NCBI GenBank assembly: GCA_959347315.1 | Contig: OY365809.1 | Coordinates: forward strand, 40,757,513-40,821,512 | Direction of reading: 5' to 3' | Source: Bimastos eiseni | Lineage: Eukaryota > Annelida > Clitellata > Crassiclitellata > Lumbricidae | Length of the DNA: 64,000 nt | Part shown: one piece after another, positions 51,201-60,509 of the stretch | Layout: the number at the start of each line of letters is the position of its first letter | Position numbering within the stretch: position 1 is the first letter of the stretch | Position numbers and translations under genes: made by a program | The notes under the pieces: generated by a model | What the model was told of the DNA's origin: nothing | The model's database searches: none | The model's input: only the letters and a program-made list of their open reading frames with translations

Positions 51201-51358
51201 TATACTCAGTTTAAAGAAAATTGTTTTGATTTGGTAGGAATCTGTTGTGGAGGAGAGTACAACGGATATGGACCTCGACTAACTGTTCCAATACTAAGCG
51301 ATTGGAGACAACGTCAACAGGAAGAAAGGATTGAACGACGCTTCGGAAGTAGACGACT

Positions 51359-51402
<44 letters not shown>

Positions 51403-53015
51403 TTGAGAGACAGACATATAGACAGAGAGTAGAAGAGGAACAAAGTAGGAAGGACAAAGGAAAGGAACAGAGAAAATAGCAGATGGTGATTTACGAAAGA
51501 GTCAGTGTGCGAGAGAGTTAATTCTTGAAAGGTATCGAGTACGAGGACCAAGAGCGTGATTGAGCGAGCGAGTTTTGAGTTAATTAAGGAGTCAAAGAAT
51601 TAAGAGTATATATATATTATATATTGTGTATATATATTATATATGCATATGTTGGTGCTTCTAAGTATACATATTTGACACTGTAAAGAGGAGCTACATT
51701 TGTTTCTCAGTGACTTTTAGTATATTTTCATCGTTGACGCGTTGAGAATGAGAGAGAGCGAGAGAGAGAGAGAGACAAGTAGGAATAACTTTATGGCATA
51801 TTTATGCCATCAAGACAATAACGTTATTGTTCGATCATTATGGTCATTGCGTGAAATCGTCCAGTGAATTCTTGCCGACGATTCCGCCTGAATGCGAAGC
51901 TTTTTGTGATGTTCGTGTGTGCCTTGTTTTTTCTTCTCACTTATTTGCTCACACAACTTTAAGAATTTGTTGACTGTCGAAAGTGATGCCGGCTTTAATG
52001 CAGCAATGACGCTGTGCATCAAACTCTTGTTAAGGTTTACCGTTTTATTATGGTTAGTAACTTAGGTTATAGAATCATTTGTTGTGGATGTTCTTCAGCC
52101 ATTATTGCTTTAATTGATTACCTTTTCCTAGTAAGGTTACCGTCTTATTATGGTTGGTTAGGTTAAATTTAGACGATCCTTTATTACGGATGTTCTTCAC
52201 GTGTTATTGTTGTATTTTGATTAAATTATGGTAAATATGTGTTCAGATGCAGTTAGCAATTAAATGATGAAGTTAATGTCAAGCCCGGGTTAATGACAAT
52301 TGAATTGAGACCCCACGAATGTGAACCTACCCTCATCTCCCTTCTCCACTCTACGCCTATTCCAGAGGTTATGAGAGTGTCTTCTCACGCTGAACCTATG
52401 AGTACATCTAAGCCCATGCAGCCCACAACGCTCTTTCATGCTCTTAAACGCTAATCGGACGTTTCTGGAGACCATCTTGTGTGCTAGATGGAGCACATTG
52501 TGAAATTCACTATGGTTATGTCTAATATATTATAATTGAGATGACTAGTTTTGGGCCTCGCAAATCATTTAGGAAAGTTGAAACATCGTAGATAATTATG
52601 TGGGGCCGCTATATGGGTCTATATAGACATTTACTTTGTGCCTTTGTCTCTGTTCAGTTATGTTCTTAGAGTTTAGTTCTTGATGCGGATTGTTAGCTTG
52701 TCAAATAAACGAAGATATAATATAAGTTAACTCTTAATCTTACACGCGCAGGGTCATTGCAAGAAATGTGACTCAGAGGCGCGATTACTGAGACAGCTGC
52801 CTGATGAAATTGGAAGCCACGGCAATTTTCCATCGTGGCTCAGCCAAAAGATGCATTCCCGAAGATCGCCCGCTGCGGGGAGGAATTTGAAGAGGGAAAT
52901 TACTGCCGACATAGATAATGTGAGAGCCATTAATCGTCAAGTTCTGCTACGAGGAAAGGATCGTATTACCTTGGGAGATCCATCCTTCTTAAACGCAACC
53001 CGTTTTAACGTATGA
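44436..53015 (+). CDS. Bcl-2 family protein resembling BCL2L14 (Bcl-G), six coding exons
   Basis: Coding exons are 44436-45222, 46679-47026, 47359-47616, 48201-48259, 49358-49606 and 52752-53015. All junctions are GT-AG and all phases agree (1, 1, 1, 0, 0), giving 1965 nt, 654 residues plus TGA. Residues 1-262 are basic and disordered with KKSTW and KKSSW motifs like the KKKSSW of Bcl-G. The BH3 motif is LYGRIAEQLDMIGD at 430-443 (Bid/Bak-like, with the invariant Leu and Gly-Asp). The BH1 region around AAMFRMTKCAVHLVGIG lacks the NWGR signature, as in Bcl-G. BH2 is NFAPWVVDEGGW at about 556-567. An 87-residue C-terminal tail has no hydrophobic anchor, so a cytosolic protein is likely. Human Bcl-G has 327 residues, so this one has a much longer N-terminus. 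Role in apoptosis regulation is inferred from the family. BCL2L12 is the main alternative. Confidence 0.78.
46679..47026 (+). CDS. Bcl-2-family gene, exon 2
   Basis: 348 nt, phase 1 to phase 1, after acceptor GAGTCGCAG and before donor CTCG|GTAGAG. It encodes a Ser/Thr/Gln-rich stretch (STASTQQQTDATGSGS) followed by LRKNLHLEGLVPNYPVARFQ and an acidic end ITPDEEEDYL. No homology is recognised; the evidence is the open frame and two splice sites in the phase demanded by both neighbours. Confidence 0.6.
47100..47280 (+). repeat. Degenerate GATAACGATATTATTTGATGGC tandem repeat
   Basis: Five or six diverged units of about 25-35 bp with GATGACGATAACGAT words lie in the short intron between exons 2 and 3 of the Bcl-2-family gene. 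Confidence 0.75.
47359..47616 (+). CDS. Bcl-2-family gene, exon 3 (BH3 motif)
   Basis: 258 nt, phase 1 to phase 1, between TAAATAG and donor G|GTGCGT. It carries SDTVAAVLRVVAANSS, a Lys/Glu-rich helix and the BH3 motif LYGRIAEQLDMIGD. Spacing of Leu, Ile-Ala, Leu and Ile-Gly-Asp follows the BH3 heptads of Bid and Bak. The acceptor has a poor pyrimidine tract. Confidence 0.75.
48201..48259 (+). CDS. Bcl-2-family gene, exon 4 (59-nt microexon)
   Basis: Acceptor TTGATACACAG and donor AGT|GTAGGT bound a 59-nt exon encoding GGRPASTTSEMRRTTSTSS. It changes phase from 1 to 0, exactly what is needed to connect exon 3 with exon 5. Without it the frame would break. Confidence 0.6.
48260..49009. other. 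Intron 4 of the Bcl-2-family gene, no feature seen
   Basis: AT-rich sequence without a recognisable repeat or frame up to the LINE tail at about 49010. Confidence 0.4.
49010..49190 (-). mobile_element. LINE 3' end fragment in intron 4
   Basis: In minus orientation the block reads RSLWNALSPSVLL and ends with GAGGCGCTTTGTAAATA, the same architecture (WNxLP-type C-terminus, then a GCGCTxTxTAAA tail) as the 13.6- and 14.0-kb fragments. Confidence 0.45.
49358..49606 (+). CDS. Bcl-2-family gene, exon 5 (BH1-like and BH2)
   Basis: 249 nt in phase 0, after a strong acceptor TTTTCTCTGTCTTCAG and ending TGG|GTGAGT. It encodes RNTDYDTFQRVVNRTIG, a helix AAMFRMTKCAVHLVGIG and IKELAIRYFEDNFAPWVVDE followed by GGW. 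The PW...GGW end is the BH2 signature of Bcl-2 proteins, and a splice site right at the BH2 Trp is a known feature of Bcl-2 family genes. Confidence 0.85.
49620..49865 (+). repeat. Degenerate TGTAATGTAAT repeat (continues at 50700-50830)
   Basis: AATGTAATTGTAATGTAACT words of period 5-10 begin 15 bp after exon 5 and resume at about 50700. The foldback element at 49869-50676 splits the array in two. Confidence 0.85.
49869..50676. mobile_element. Foldback element with arms built from GGCCAATAACCCC units
   Basis: The left arm (49869-49990) is made of AATAACCCCC(C)GGCC-type units, including CTAGGAAAATAACCCCCTCGG. The right arm (about 50585-50676) carries their reverse complements in mirrored order: TTTTCCTAGGGGGTTAT, GGCCGAGGGGTTATTGGC, TGGGGGTTAATGCC. 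The about 600-bp core is AT-rich with no transposase. It interrupts a TGTAATG array in intron 5. No clear target-site duplication was found. Confidence 0.65.
51357..51402 (+). repeat. (GA)n microsatellite
   Basis: A pure GAGAGA run; a second, interrupted one is at 51750-51775. Confidence 0.95.
52752..53015 (+). CDS. Bcl-2-family gene, terminal exon (C-terminal tail)
   Basis: Acceptor CTTACACGCGCAG opens an 88-codon frame, phase 0, ending in TGA at 53013-53015. It reads GHCKKCDSEARLLRQLPDEI and ends with LGDPSFLNATRFNV. There is no transmembrane tail. This exon lies in a 1-kb block of duplicated segment copy 1 that copy 2 lacks. A candidate AATAAA is at 54166-54171. Confidence 0.65.
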   Translation, partial: GHCKKCDSEARLLRQLPDEIGSHGNFPSWLSQKMHSRRSPAAGRNLKREITADIDNVRAINRQVLLRGKDRITLGDPSFLNATRFNV

Positions 53016-53069
53016 TTGAGGGTGCCCACCATTTGAGATTCCCAATTATAAATCCAAAATTAGTATATT

Positions 53070-53217
53070 CAGAGGCGGCGATTTCGTTTGAGAGGCGGGG
53101 ACACCCAATGAAAGGGGTAAGAAATGTGGCTGGGACAAACGTAAAGAGTGTCCCCTCTCTGTAAAAAGTGAGTGTGACTTGTTCCCCCCCCCTCAAACCC
53201 CGGGATCGCCGTCTCTG
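53070..53217. mobile_element. 148-bp hAT-type MITE in the 3' region of the Bcl-2-family gene
   Basis: Ends are CAGAGGCGGCGAT and ATCGCCGTCTCTG (imperfect inverted repeat). The exact 8-bp duplication AGTATATT flanks it at 53062-53069 and 53218-53225. It lies 55 bp after the stop codon, so it is probably transcribed in the 3' UTR. Confidence 0.88.
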
Positions 53218-54247
53218 AGTATATTGTTGAAGTGCAATAACTTTCAGCGTCGCTTTGGTCGTGTGCATTCAACTGTTGACCCACGTGTATGCATTGTCCA
53301 ATTATTTACGCGGAACACTTTTCTTGTTTAATTCCTCCGCGAAGCTGGCGATCTTCGTGAATGTGTCTTTTGGACGAGTCACGTCCCACGATCGACCTGT
53401 TTTGACCTTGTTGCTGAGCCTGGTTTATGAGTGACAGGGCAATAGAGGGTTGGACCATTTTCCTGGTGAAGGCCATTGCATTGCAGCTGATCCATTTGTA
53501 AATACTTACCCTGACGCCCGTTACTTCCTGTATATCTAACTAGTGTTTAGTTCACATAGTTGTAGTTACGATGTTGGGAAATCATGCCATAACAGGATAA
53601 GATATCAGGAGTAATACCAGTGTAAAAGAGTATGTTGTAGCATTCAAAGTTTCGCTGTGATGGTCGTTGAGTTTACTTGGTATACCTGGACGACGAAGTT
53701 GATTATCAAAAATCAATTTGACAATTATTTCAAGCTTCTAGCAGTGCATTAGGGTGCGTATGTCTGCTAATCAATATGCATTAGTTTTGTGTGTCCATTT
53801 GCTCTTAATTTAGCTAATGCATTTGTTTTTGTTTGATCGAGTTATAGTCAACCACCTACGTGTCTATGTCTATGTCTATGTCTGTGCGTCTGTATGCATG
53901 TCTGTATTTGGCAGTTTGTCGGCCTATGTATGCCTTGCACAATGCTTCTTATACTGTGGGGCGGTTTAGCGGTCAGTGCGCTCCATGCGATGATCTGTTG
54001 GTGTCTTCGGGGTATGCGCTACATAAAGAGAAAGAGGTCGTGAAAAGTATCAAAACACTGTCGAGTTACAGACAAAAGCAACTCTTTTTTCGGAAAAGCC
54101 AGGTAGGCTAAATTAAGTATTTAAATCTATTCTGAGAATTTCCGCAAACTCCATAGTCCCATTCGAATAAAACTCAGTGTATCGGTAGATTAATTATCAC
54201 TTACAAGAGACATAGAGGAATACAATACGATAAGGTAAAGTCTAGTG

Positions 54248-54867
54248 CAGGGGTTCTCAACTTTTTTAGTCCTGCAACCCTCTGACGATATTTCCTAAGT
54301 TGTGCCGACCCCCAACTAAAAAATTTATTGAGAAACTGCATTCACCGCAATTTTACTACCATGCAGTTCACTTCTTGCCGTTTGTTAATCCAAACAGCAC
54401 AGTCAATTATTAATTAACCGAACAATTTCTAATTTGTTGCTGGTAATTATTTTATTAAATGAATCAGAGTACAGGATCTGTAGAAGGCTACAAAAGTAGT
54501 AGGAAGATGGATCAAGACGCTGAGATTGCAGATGGCCAAGCAATGCTGGCAAGACACCGCAAAGATCTAACAACGGCAGATGGACTGAAAATAATATCAT
54601 CTGAATAAGGAATGAAAAATGAACATCAAAAGGTACTGAAGATTAGTAAAGGAAAGGAGACAGTAGTCAGAAAACACCAGGGAGGAAAGGAAATAGAACA
54701 GGTCAAAGAATCCTGTTACCTAGGGAGTGTGATCACGACAGATGCCAAATGTCACAAGGAAATTAAAAGAAGGATCGCAATAGGAAATTCCTGAGGGTTC
54801 CAGGCGACCTCTGGCAAATCATAAGACGACCCCTTGGGGGTCGCGACCCACAGGTTGAAAACCGCTG
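54248..54867. mobile_element. 620-bp non-autonomous hAT carrying a LINE RT fragment
   Basis: Termini are CAGGGGTTCTCAAC and GTTGAAAACCGCTG, the classic hAT CAGxGGTTCTCAAC end. The exact target duplication GTCTAGTG is at 54240-54247 and 54868-54875. Copy 2 of the duplicated segment has the unoccupied site (GTCTGGGG at 63810-63817). The interior from about 54515 to 54800 encodes, in plus orientation, EIADGQAMLARHRKDL, a stop, then GMKNEHQKVLKISKG and IEQVKESCYLGSVITTDAKC, that is, the YADD box to C-terminus of a LINE reverse transcriptase. Confidence 0.92.
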
Positions 54868-55647
54868 GTCTAGTGTAAGGTAATATGGTCTCCGGATCGA
54901 GTGTTATGGAGTTGAAACTGATTGAAAACGAAATAATTATAAGGCCTAATCAACACGGGCAAAGTGATTCCCATAAAAGAAAATTTAAGATTATTTTTAA
55001 TTTCATTGGTGGGTCCCTAAATTTAAAACAGAAAAATGAGTCAGAAATGAGAATCTTCTTGACATAAAACTATGTCCATGGTAGCCCTTGCGTTGGTAAA
55101 TTGAATGAGCATCTTTTTATTCTGTTGATTTTAAAAAGAATGAGATATTCATATAGATCCTCGTCGACATTTTGTCTTGCTAAATGTTAGTCTATGGCCT
55201 TTGGAAAATAAATTCAATTATTTCAATCATAATCATTAGCACTAATTAAATGATTTTCAAAAAATCTATTTGTTTTATTATTATTTTTTATTTATTTATT
55301 TATTTTTCAACAGAATAAACACATTTTCGTTCCGACACCTAGAAATTTGATAGAAGGAGTTTGGTGTAAGGGTATTCCAAAAATAATTCACCAACATAAT
55401 TATAGTCTAGCAACACTGAAGACAAGACAGGTAAACCAAATCTGATATTTGAGTAAGGTTATCACATCTCATTGCATTTATTCATTGGTTTATGATGCTC
55501 TCTCACTCTCCAAACCGTGCATAGACTGCATTAGAATCTCTATTAATCAAATAAACTATTTTGTCTTCTATTTCCACAACATATCTAACTTAGGTGTCAC
55601 TTGGATGACACCATGTATCTTCAACCTTTGTGCAACACCAACTCAAC

Positions 55648-57447
55648 ATGCGATCAAACAAGAAATCTGTCGAAGACACGATGCTGACATTACCGCAATA
55701 CCAATTCTGGTTGGACGCCATCAAAAGTAACAATACTCAAAGCCTTCGACTGATTCTCGAATCATCCGATTATCCAACGAAATTAAAATTACTGAATGGA
55801 AGATTTCAGTTCATAGCTACCCGAAGTGAGGCCATCTTGACTACGAAACGTCTAAAGATCGTCAGACCATTTTCATTGGCTGTGATGTACGGGTCGTTAG
55901 GAGTGTGTGACGTCATGATACAAAATGACGTCAATGTTTTCCTTCAGGAAGCTAAAGATTACAATGTGTTTCATTGCTTGATTTGCGTTGCCTTTTTTCG
56001 GCCGAAATATGAACAGGGGGTTATTAGAACTTATGATAAGTTGTGCGAGATGCTTCCTGAAGAGAAGATCGCAAGTCTTCTTCGTATGGAAGACGAAATT
56101 GGATTGAGACCTATGGAATTTGCCGCACACCTCGGCACACTGCAGTTGATGATGGCGCTGTGGGAAACCCGTGGAGTTTACATGGTGAGGCAGGATATCG
56201 TTGGAGTGTTTCTTTACAAGTGGTACGATATAACAGAATACATGACACTTGAATCGGACACGGCCCGGCATTTTCTTAAGAGTCCTCTGCAGTTCATGGT
56301 TTACCTTGACCGTGTACCATTCTATTCGGAAGCTGGTCGACAGGTACTCAATGAATCGATCATTGCCGATTGGATAGCGAGGTCTGTAAGGAGTAAGCGT
56401 TATGTATTTATATATTGGCTTCTTTTGAAGCTAGTTTATACCTGCTCGTTTTCCATCTATCAGATGTTTTTAAGTGAGACACTGATACCTTTTCGAAGTG
56501 AGGACTACGAAAATTCCAACATGTCATCCACTGTGTGCAAAAGCTATTCGTATCTGTCGTTCACCGGTGGCCTGAAAATATTTCTTGAAACATATCTCAT
56601 TATACATTCTGTAATGATTCTCTTATATTACGTTGTATCTTTCATTATGAGCTCAAAGAGTAGAAAATTATTTTTCGCCCTGTCAAAGGATATTCATGGG
56701 AGAAGAAAAGATCAGGCTTTTGATTGTCTCTCAATTTTAACACAATACGTCAACGCTTTCTACGCATTGATGGTCCTCACTGAGATAATTATTCTCGATC
56801 ATCCAACGTTTCAGAGCGCCTTGTTTCTCACCTATGTCCATGTGATTCAAACGCCTGTCATTCTGGTCTCCATAATGCAATGCATAGCTGTATCCGGCAC
56901 CGTTGGACACACCGTTGTATACATAGAGAGAATGATGAGCACTTTCTTGCTGTTCGTGGGGATAATAATGGCATTGATGTTCTGCTTTGGCCGCCTTTTC
57001 GTTATGCTGTCTCAAAGAGTCTACGATCATTGCGTCGTGGAGTTTTCTGGATACGTTTCTACCTTTTACACAACCGGATTGATATTTTATTATATGCAAG
57101 ATCTGAGACAGCTCGAGATTGATTCACCGTTTGGCATATATTGTGCTAATATGGCATTTGTGTTTATGGGCCCAATACTCGTCTACAATCTCCTAATTGC
57201 GTTATTCTCTGACGAGGTGAGTCACGTCTACGAAAACAAATCAGTGATCGTCTCGATCAATCAGATCTGGGCTGTGGGAGAGATGGACTTCGTATTTAAC
57301 AGTATTCCGGTATCATCGATAGCGTATCGCTACAAGGCTAAGCAAAGAATTCGGAACAATTTTGTATGTGAAACTGGTCGAATTTATCTGATAGCCAGGG
57401 TGAGCGCTAGACAACCACGGCGTCAAATCAAAGTGGCAACAGACTAA
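55648..57447 (+). CDS. Ankyrin-repeat TRP-like cation channel, single uninterrupted frame
   Basis: 599 residues from ATG at 55648 (the frame is open slightly further up, but this is its first ATG) to TAA. The N-terminal half has ankyrin-like helices (RPFSLAVMYGSLGVCDVMI, about 74-92; GLRPMEFAAHLGTLQLMMAL, about 152-171). Then come six hydrophobic segments at about 252-275, 310-335, 361-383, 390-416, 430-454 and 496-519. A pore-like stretch between the fifth and sixth is followed by VYNLLIALFSDEVSHVYEN, which resembles the TRP-channel S6 and post-S6 helix. I place it in the TRPV/TRPA-like part of the ion-transport superfamily without assigning a subfamily. No introns interrupt 1.8 kb, unusual beside its intron-rich neighbours; upstream non-coding exons are possible. 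It is probably a plasma-membrane sensory or calcium channel (inference). Confidence 0.85.
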   Translation: MRSNKKSVEDTMLTLPQYQFWLDAIKSNNTQSLRLILESSDYPTKLKLLNGRFQFIATRSEAILTTKRLKIVRPFSLAVMYGSLGVCDVMIQNDVNVFLQEAKDYNVFHCLICVAFFRPKYEQGVIRTYDKLCEMLPEEKIASLLRMEDEIGLRPMEFAAHLGTLQLMMALWETRGVYMVRQDIVGVFLYKWYDITEYMTLESDTARHFLKSPLQFMVYLDRVPFYSEAGRQVLNESIIADWIARSVRSKRYVFIYWLLLKLVYTCSFSIYQMFLSETLIPFRSEDYENSNMSSTVCKSYSYLSFTGGLKIFLETYLIIHSVMILLYYVVSFIMSSKSRKLFFALSKDIHGRRKDQAFDCLSILTQYVNAFYALMVLTEIIILDHPTFQSALFLTYVHVIQTPVILVSIMQCIAVSGTVGHTVVYIERMMSTFLLFVGIIMALMFCFGRLFVMLSQRVYDHCVVEFSGYVSTFYTTGLIFYYMQDLRQLEIDSPFGIYCANMAFVFMGPILVYNLLIALFSDEVSHVYENKSVIVSINQIWAVGEMDFVFNSIPVSSIAYRYKAKQRIRNNFVCETGRIYLIARVSARQPRRQIKVATD

Positions 57448-58808
57448 TAACCACTTAAATTTAAAACTTGAAGTCCTCTTGGACAAGTTCAATTGTAGTT
57501 TGTCTTTTGAAATATATGTAACGTAGGCTTTTATATGTAGCCTATGTAATATGTATATGTATGTCATGCACATTACGTAAATTATATATTGTATTCGTAT
57601 TAATTATTAGATAATATTGTGAGGTCTCATTTTCGATTATGCCTATAATATTATTCAAGGACCAATTCAAAGTTGCTGACTTGTGCGAAGTCTCTATTGT
57701 TGTTACTTTAATTTTGGACCAAATATTGTTTGCCATGAAGAAATTCTAGGAGACAAATCTTCTCGAAGCTAATCAATATTATTGGTTCCACAAGTGATCA
57801 AAGTTGACTTTAAAAAATTTGAAGCGATGTCATGCTAGTTCACCGCCTCTTATGTTTTTCTGTCCTTCCCGACGTTTGAATCAATGCGCGATTTCTCATC
57901 ATGAATCTTAGCGATTTAGACCATGACAGTTTCTCAAGTAAAGACTCAGCATTTCTGATGAAATGATAAAAAAACTAAAAGCCAATGACAACACGCATAC
58001 ACACGCAAGCACGCGCGCGCGCACACACACACACACACACACAATCTTTAAAGGGTGTTGCAAATCATACTATCAACAGAACCCATCACAGAACGTATCA
58101 AAAGTTTATATGTAATGTTGCTTCTGATTAGGCTGAAATGAGAAGGGTAAGAGACATGCTGTAACAAGCGGGGGGCAGAGGCATCGGCCCACTAGTTTTG
58201 GTTTTCATTGCTCCCCACTGCTCCAAATCTATCCTATTTTTTTATGTTCCTCCAATCGCTGTAATATTTAATGATCGAGGTAATGTGGGTAAATAAACCT
58301 CAAACATTTCAATGTTTGTTTTTACGATTTGTTCTTACTTAATGCGAGTATAAAAAGACTGTCATTTGCAAAGGAGTATAATGCATGTTTGGTTATTCAT
58401 TCATCTAGAGTGTGTCACATTATTCAGCCTAAAATACAGAAAATTTTAGACAGTAGAATATTCATCATTACCTAAAGAAATAGTCTAGTGATTGGTCTAC
58501 AATCATGAGGTATGGGTTCATGTTGATTGGAAAAGTCTGTTGGAACATGCATCTCCTCTGATATAGCCTACTGAGAAGTTCTCTGCACGTAAGACATGCG
58601 TGGAGCTGCACTCTTGGTGATGGAATCTGATGAAAGACTGGCGAGCTGCAGTTCTACAGGAAATCTAATGTGCGAGTCAAAGGTTGTCCTGTTGACTATT
58701 ACAAAATGCCGCTGGAGCATACATTTCAGCAGGCTAATGTAAGGTTATGTAACGAATATCACGTTGGAAGCTGCTGCCACCGCCGAATGGTTGGATCAAG
58801 CGATCATA
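57448..58808. other. Intergenic, 3' of the TRP-like gene
   Basis: AT-rich sequence with a (CA)n tract (about 58006-58045) and one MITE relic at 58158-58275. AATAAA at 58292 is a distant polyadenylation candidate. No other gene is supported. Confidence 0.45.
58158..58275. mobile_element. Decayed relative of the 20.1-kb hAT-type MITE
   Basis: TGTAACAAGCGGGGGGCAGA and TTTATGTTCCTCCAATCG align with the left half of the element at 20085-20381 (TGTAACAAGCGGGCTGCAGA, TTATATTTCTCCAACGG). The right end is missing and no target duplication remains. Confidence 0.6.
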
Positions 58809-59200
58809 GGTAAATTTTTCGCTATCGATTTTTGCCATAATATTTCGTCATCAATTTTTCGCCATCAATTTTTCGCCGCATCAAATTCTTCGCTGAGCTA
58901 ACTGAGACTAAATGAAAGCGGGATTGATGAAACAAATATACCTAAAGGGAAGCGAGATTGATGAAAAGAATTATACTTAAATGGAAACGGGATTAGTGAC
59001 AATAATAATGCTTAAATAAAAGCGAGATTGATGGAAAGAAATATACCTAAATGGAAGCGGGATTGATGAAAAGCAATATGCCTATAATTATGGAAGCGGG
59101 ATTGGGGAAAAAAAGATTCATTATAAATTTAGAAATGGCGAAAAATTGATTGCGAAAAATTAATGGCGAAAAATTGATGGTGAAAAATGTGTCGGTTACC
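58809..59200. mobile_element. Foldback element with arms of AATTTTTCGCCATC units
   Basis: The left arm (58809-58880) repeats ATTTTTCGCCATCA-type 14-bp units. The right arm (59135-59200) carries the reverse complement, ATGGCGAAAAATTGAT, four times, ending TTACC opposite the GGTAA start. The core (about 58915-59105) is a 35-bp direct repeat of about 5.5 units beginning AAGCGGGATTGATGAAA. No open frame and no clear target duplication. Confidence 0.7.
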
Positions 59201-59489
59201 TGTCAGCAGTCTCTGCGGAAAAGCTGCTGGCCAGGTTATTTTTTCAATGGATACAGAGACTTTCACTAAAAAATCAAAAAATCTCAGAGAAGGCACGCGC
59301 CTCTGCGCCACAATGGTAGCGACACCACAGTACAAGCGGATAGCATGGCCTGTATTCTCACGGTGCATAAATGCACTCCGTGCAATGCCAGGTTAATTAT
59401 AAATAGGCCCATTGTTAACTACATGCAAATTAAAAGTACAATATAGGGAGTATATAGGGAAATATAGGGAAACTCCTTTTTGTACTTTT

Positions 59490-59561
59490 ATCTGTCTGTC
59501 TGTCTATCTATCTATTTATCCATCCATCTATCCATCTATCCATCTATCCATCTATCCATCT

Positions 59562-59593
<32 letters not shown>

Positions 59594-59762
59594 GTCCATC
59601 CGTCCATCCGTCCATCCGTCCATCCGTCCATCCGTCCATCCGTCCATCCGTCCGTCCGTCCGTCCGTCCGTCCGTCCGTTCGTCCGTCCGTCCGTCCGTC
59701 CGTCCGTCCGTCCATCCATCCATCCATCCATCCATACATCCATCCATCCATCTATCTATCTA
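59490..59762 (+). repeat. (CATC)n/(GTCC)n tetranucleotide microsatellite
   Basis: CTGT and CTAT units pass into CCATCCAT, then CCGTCCGT and back to CCATCCAT. The PSIHPSVRPS- and [14 protein letters not shown] frames on both strands are repeat products. Confidence 0.97.
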
Positions 59763-60349
59763 GTGTTTGGATCACACAATCGAAATTATGGTGCTAGGAA
59801 TAGGAAATCATGCTATGGCCCAATACCCAAAAAGTGTAAAAAGTGTATAAGACAAAGGTACGAGACGTTGGAGAACTGCGAGTATGCGTGTTAATTCTTG
59901 AGAGGTATTGAGTACGGGGACCAAGAGCGTGAGTAAGAGAGCGAGTTTGAGTTAATTATGGAGTCAAAGGAATAAAGTGCGAGTTGTTTATAGGGCCTAT
60001 ATATATATACATGTATATATCATATTATATTATATACGTGACAAAGTAGGCATAAGTAGGCCTACACGTGTTTGACATTGTGATGAGGAGCTGAATTGGT
60101 TTTTCATTGACTTTTAGTTCATTCTCGTCGTTAGTGCGTTGAGAAAGAGAGAAGAATGAGGAACTTTTTGGCGCGGGTATGTCAACACGACAGTGACATC
60201 ATTGTTCAATTAGGTTATTTATTTTTATTTTACATTTTGATACTGCCCTTCTTCCAACAGCTTTTGCTCAGAAGTGCATACTCACGCCTCGACGACGCAA
60301 TTGCAGTTGTACTGCAGAGCAATGGTGCGCGAGGGGCTTGCTCAAGGTC

Positions 60350-60440
60350 CCTACACAGTGACGCCCCGGACGAGGCTCTAACCCGCGCGCTCAGCATACA
60401 CTGAACGTTACGGGCTGACCGCTCTAACCAATCGGCCAGG
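60350..60440 (-). mobile_element. tRNA-like SINE head (degraded)
   Basis: Read on minus, TGGCCGATTGGTTAGAGCGG at 60437-60418 is a near-consensus A box, and GGGTTAGAGCC about 50 bp on is a mutated B box. The loss of the B-box TCGA core and poor folding argue against a working tRNA. Confidence 0.4.
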
Positions 60441-60509
60441 ACAATAACCCCCGGACAATTACCCTTCGAACAATGACCCCCATGCAAATAACCCCCCGGA
60501 CAATAATCC
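60440..60509 (+). repeat. Array of GGACAATAACCCCC units
   Basis: Five units of 14-16 bp (GGACAATAACCCCC, GGACAATTACCC, AACAATGACCCCC, CAAATAACCCCCC, GGACAATAATCCCC) match the arm units of the 49.9-kb foldback element. No inverted partner is seen nearby, so this looks like a single arm. Confidence 0.65.

Larger units (their letters stand above)
51515..55070 (+). repeat. Duplicated segment, copy 1
   Basis: Three blocks match copy 2 in order and orientation: 51515-51830 with 59890-60205, 51843-52283 with 62385-62824, and 53286-55070 with 62852-64000. The best-matching blocks differ at only a few percent of sites by eye. Copy 1 alone contains 52284-53285 (last Bcl-2-family exon and a MITE) and the hAT element at 54248-54867. 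Confidence 0.9.

Noticed and set aside
59412..59894. 160-codon PSIHPSVRPS-type frame and [14 protein letters not shown] frames
   Set aside because: They are products of the CATC/GTCC tetranucleotide repeat, open in several frames on both strands.
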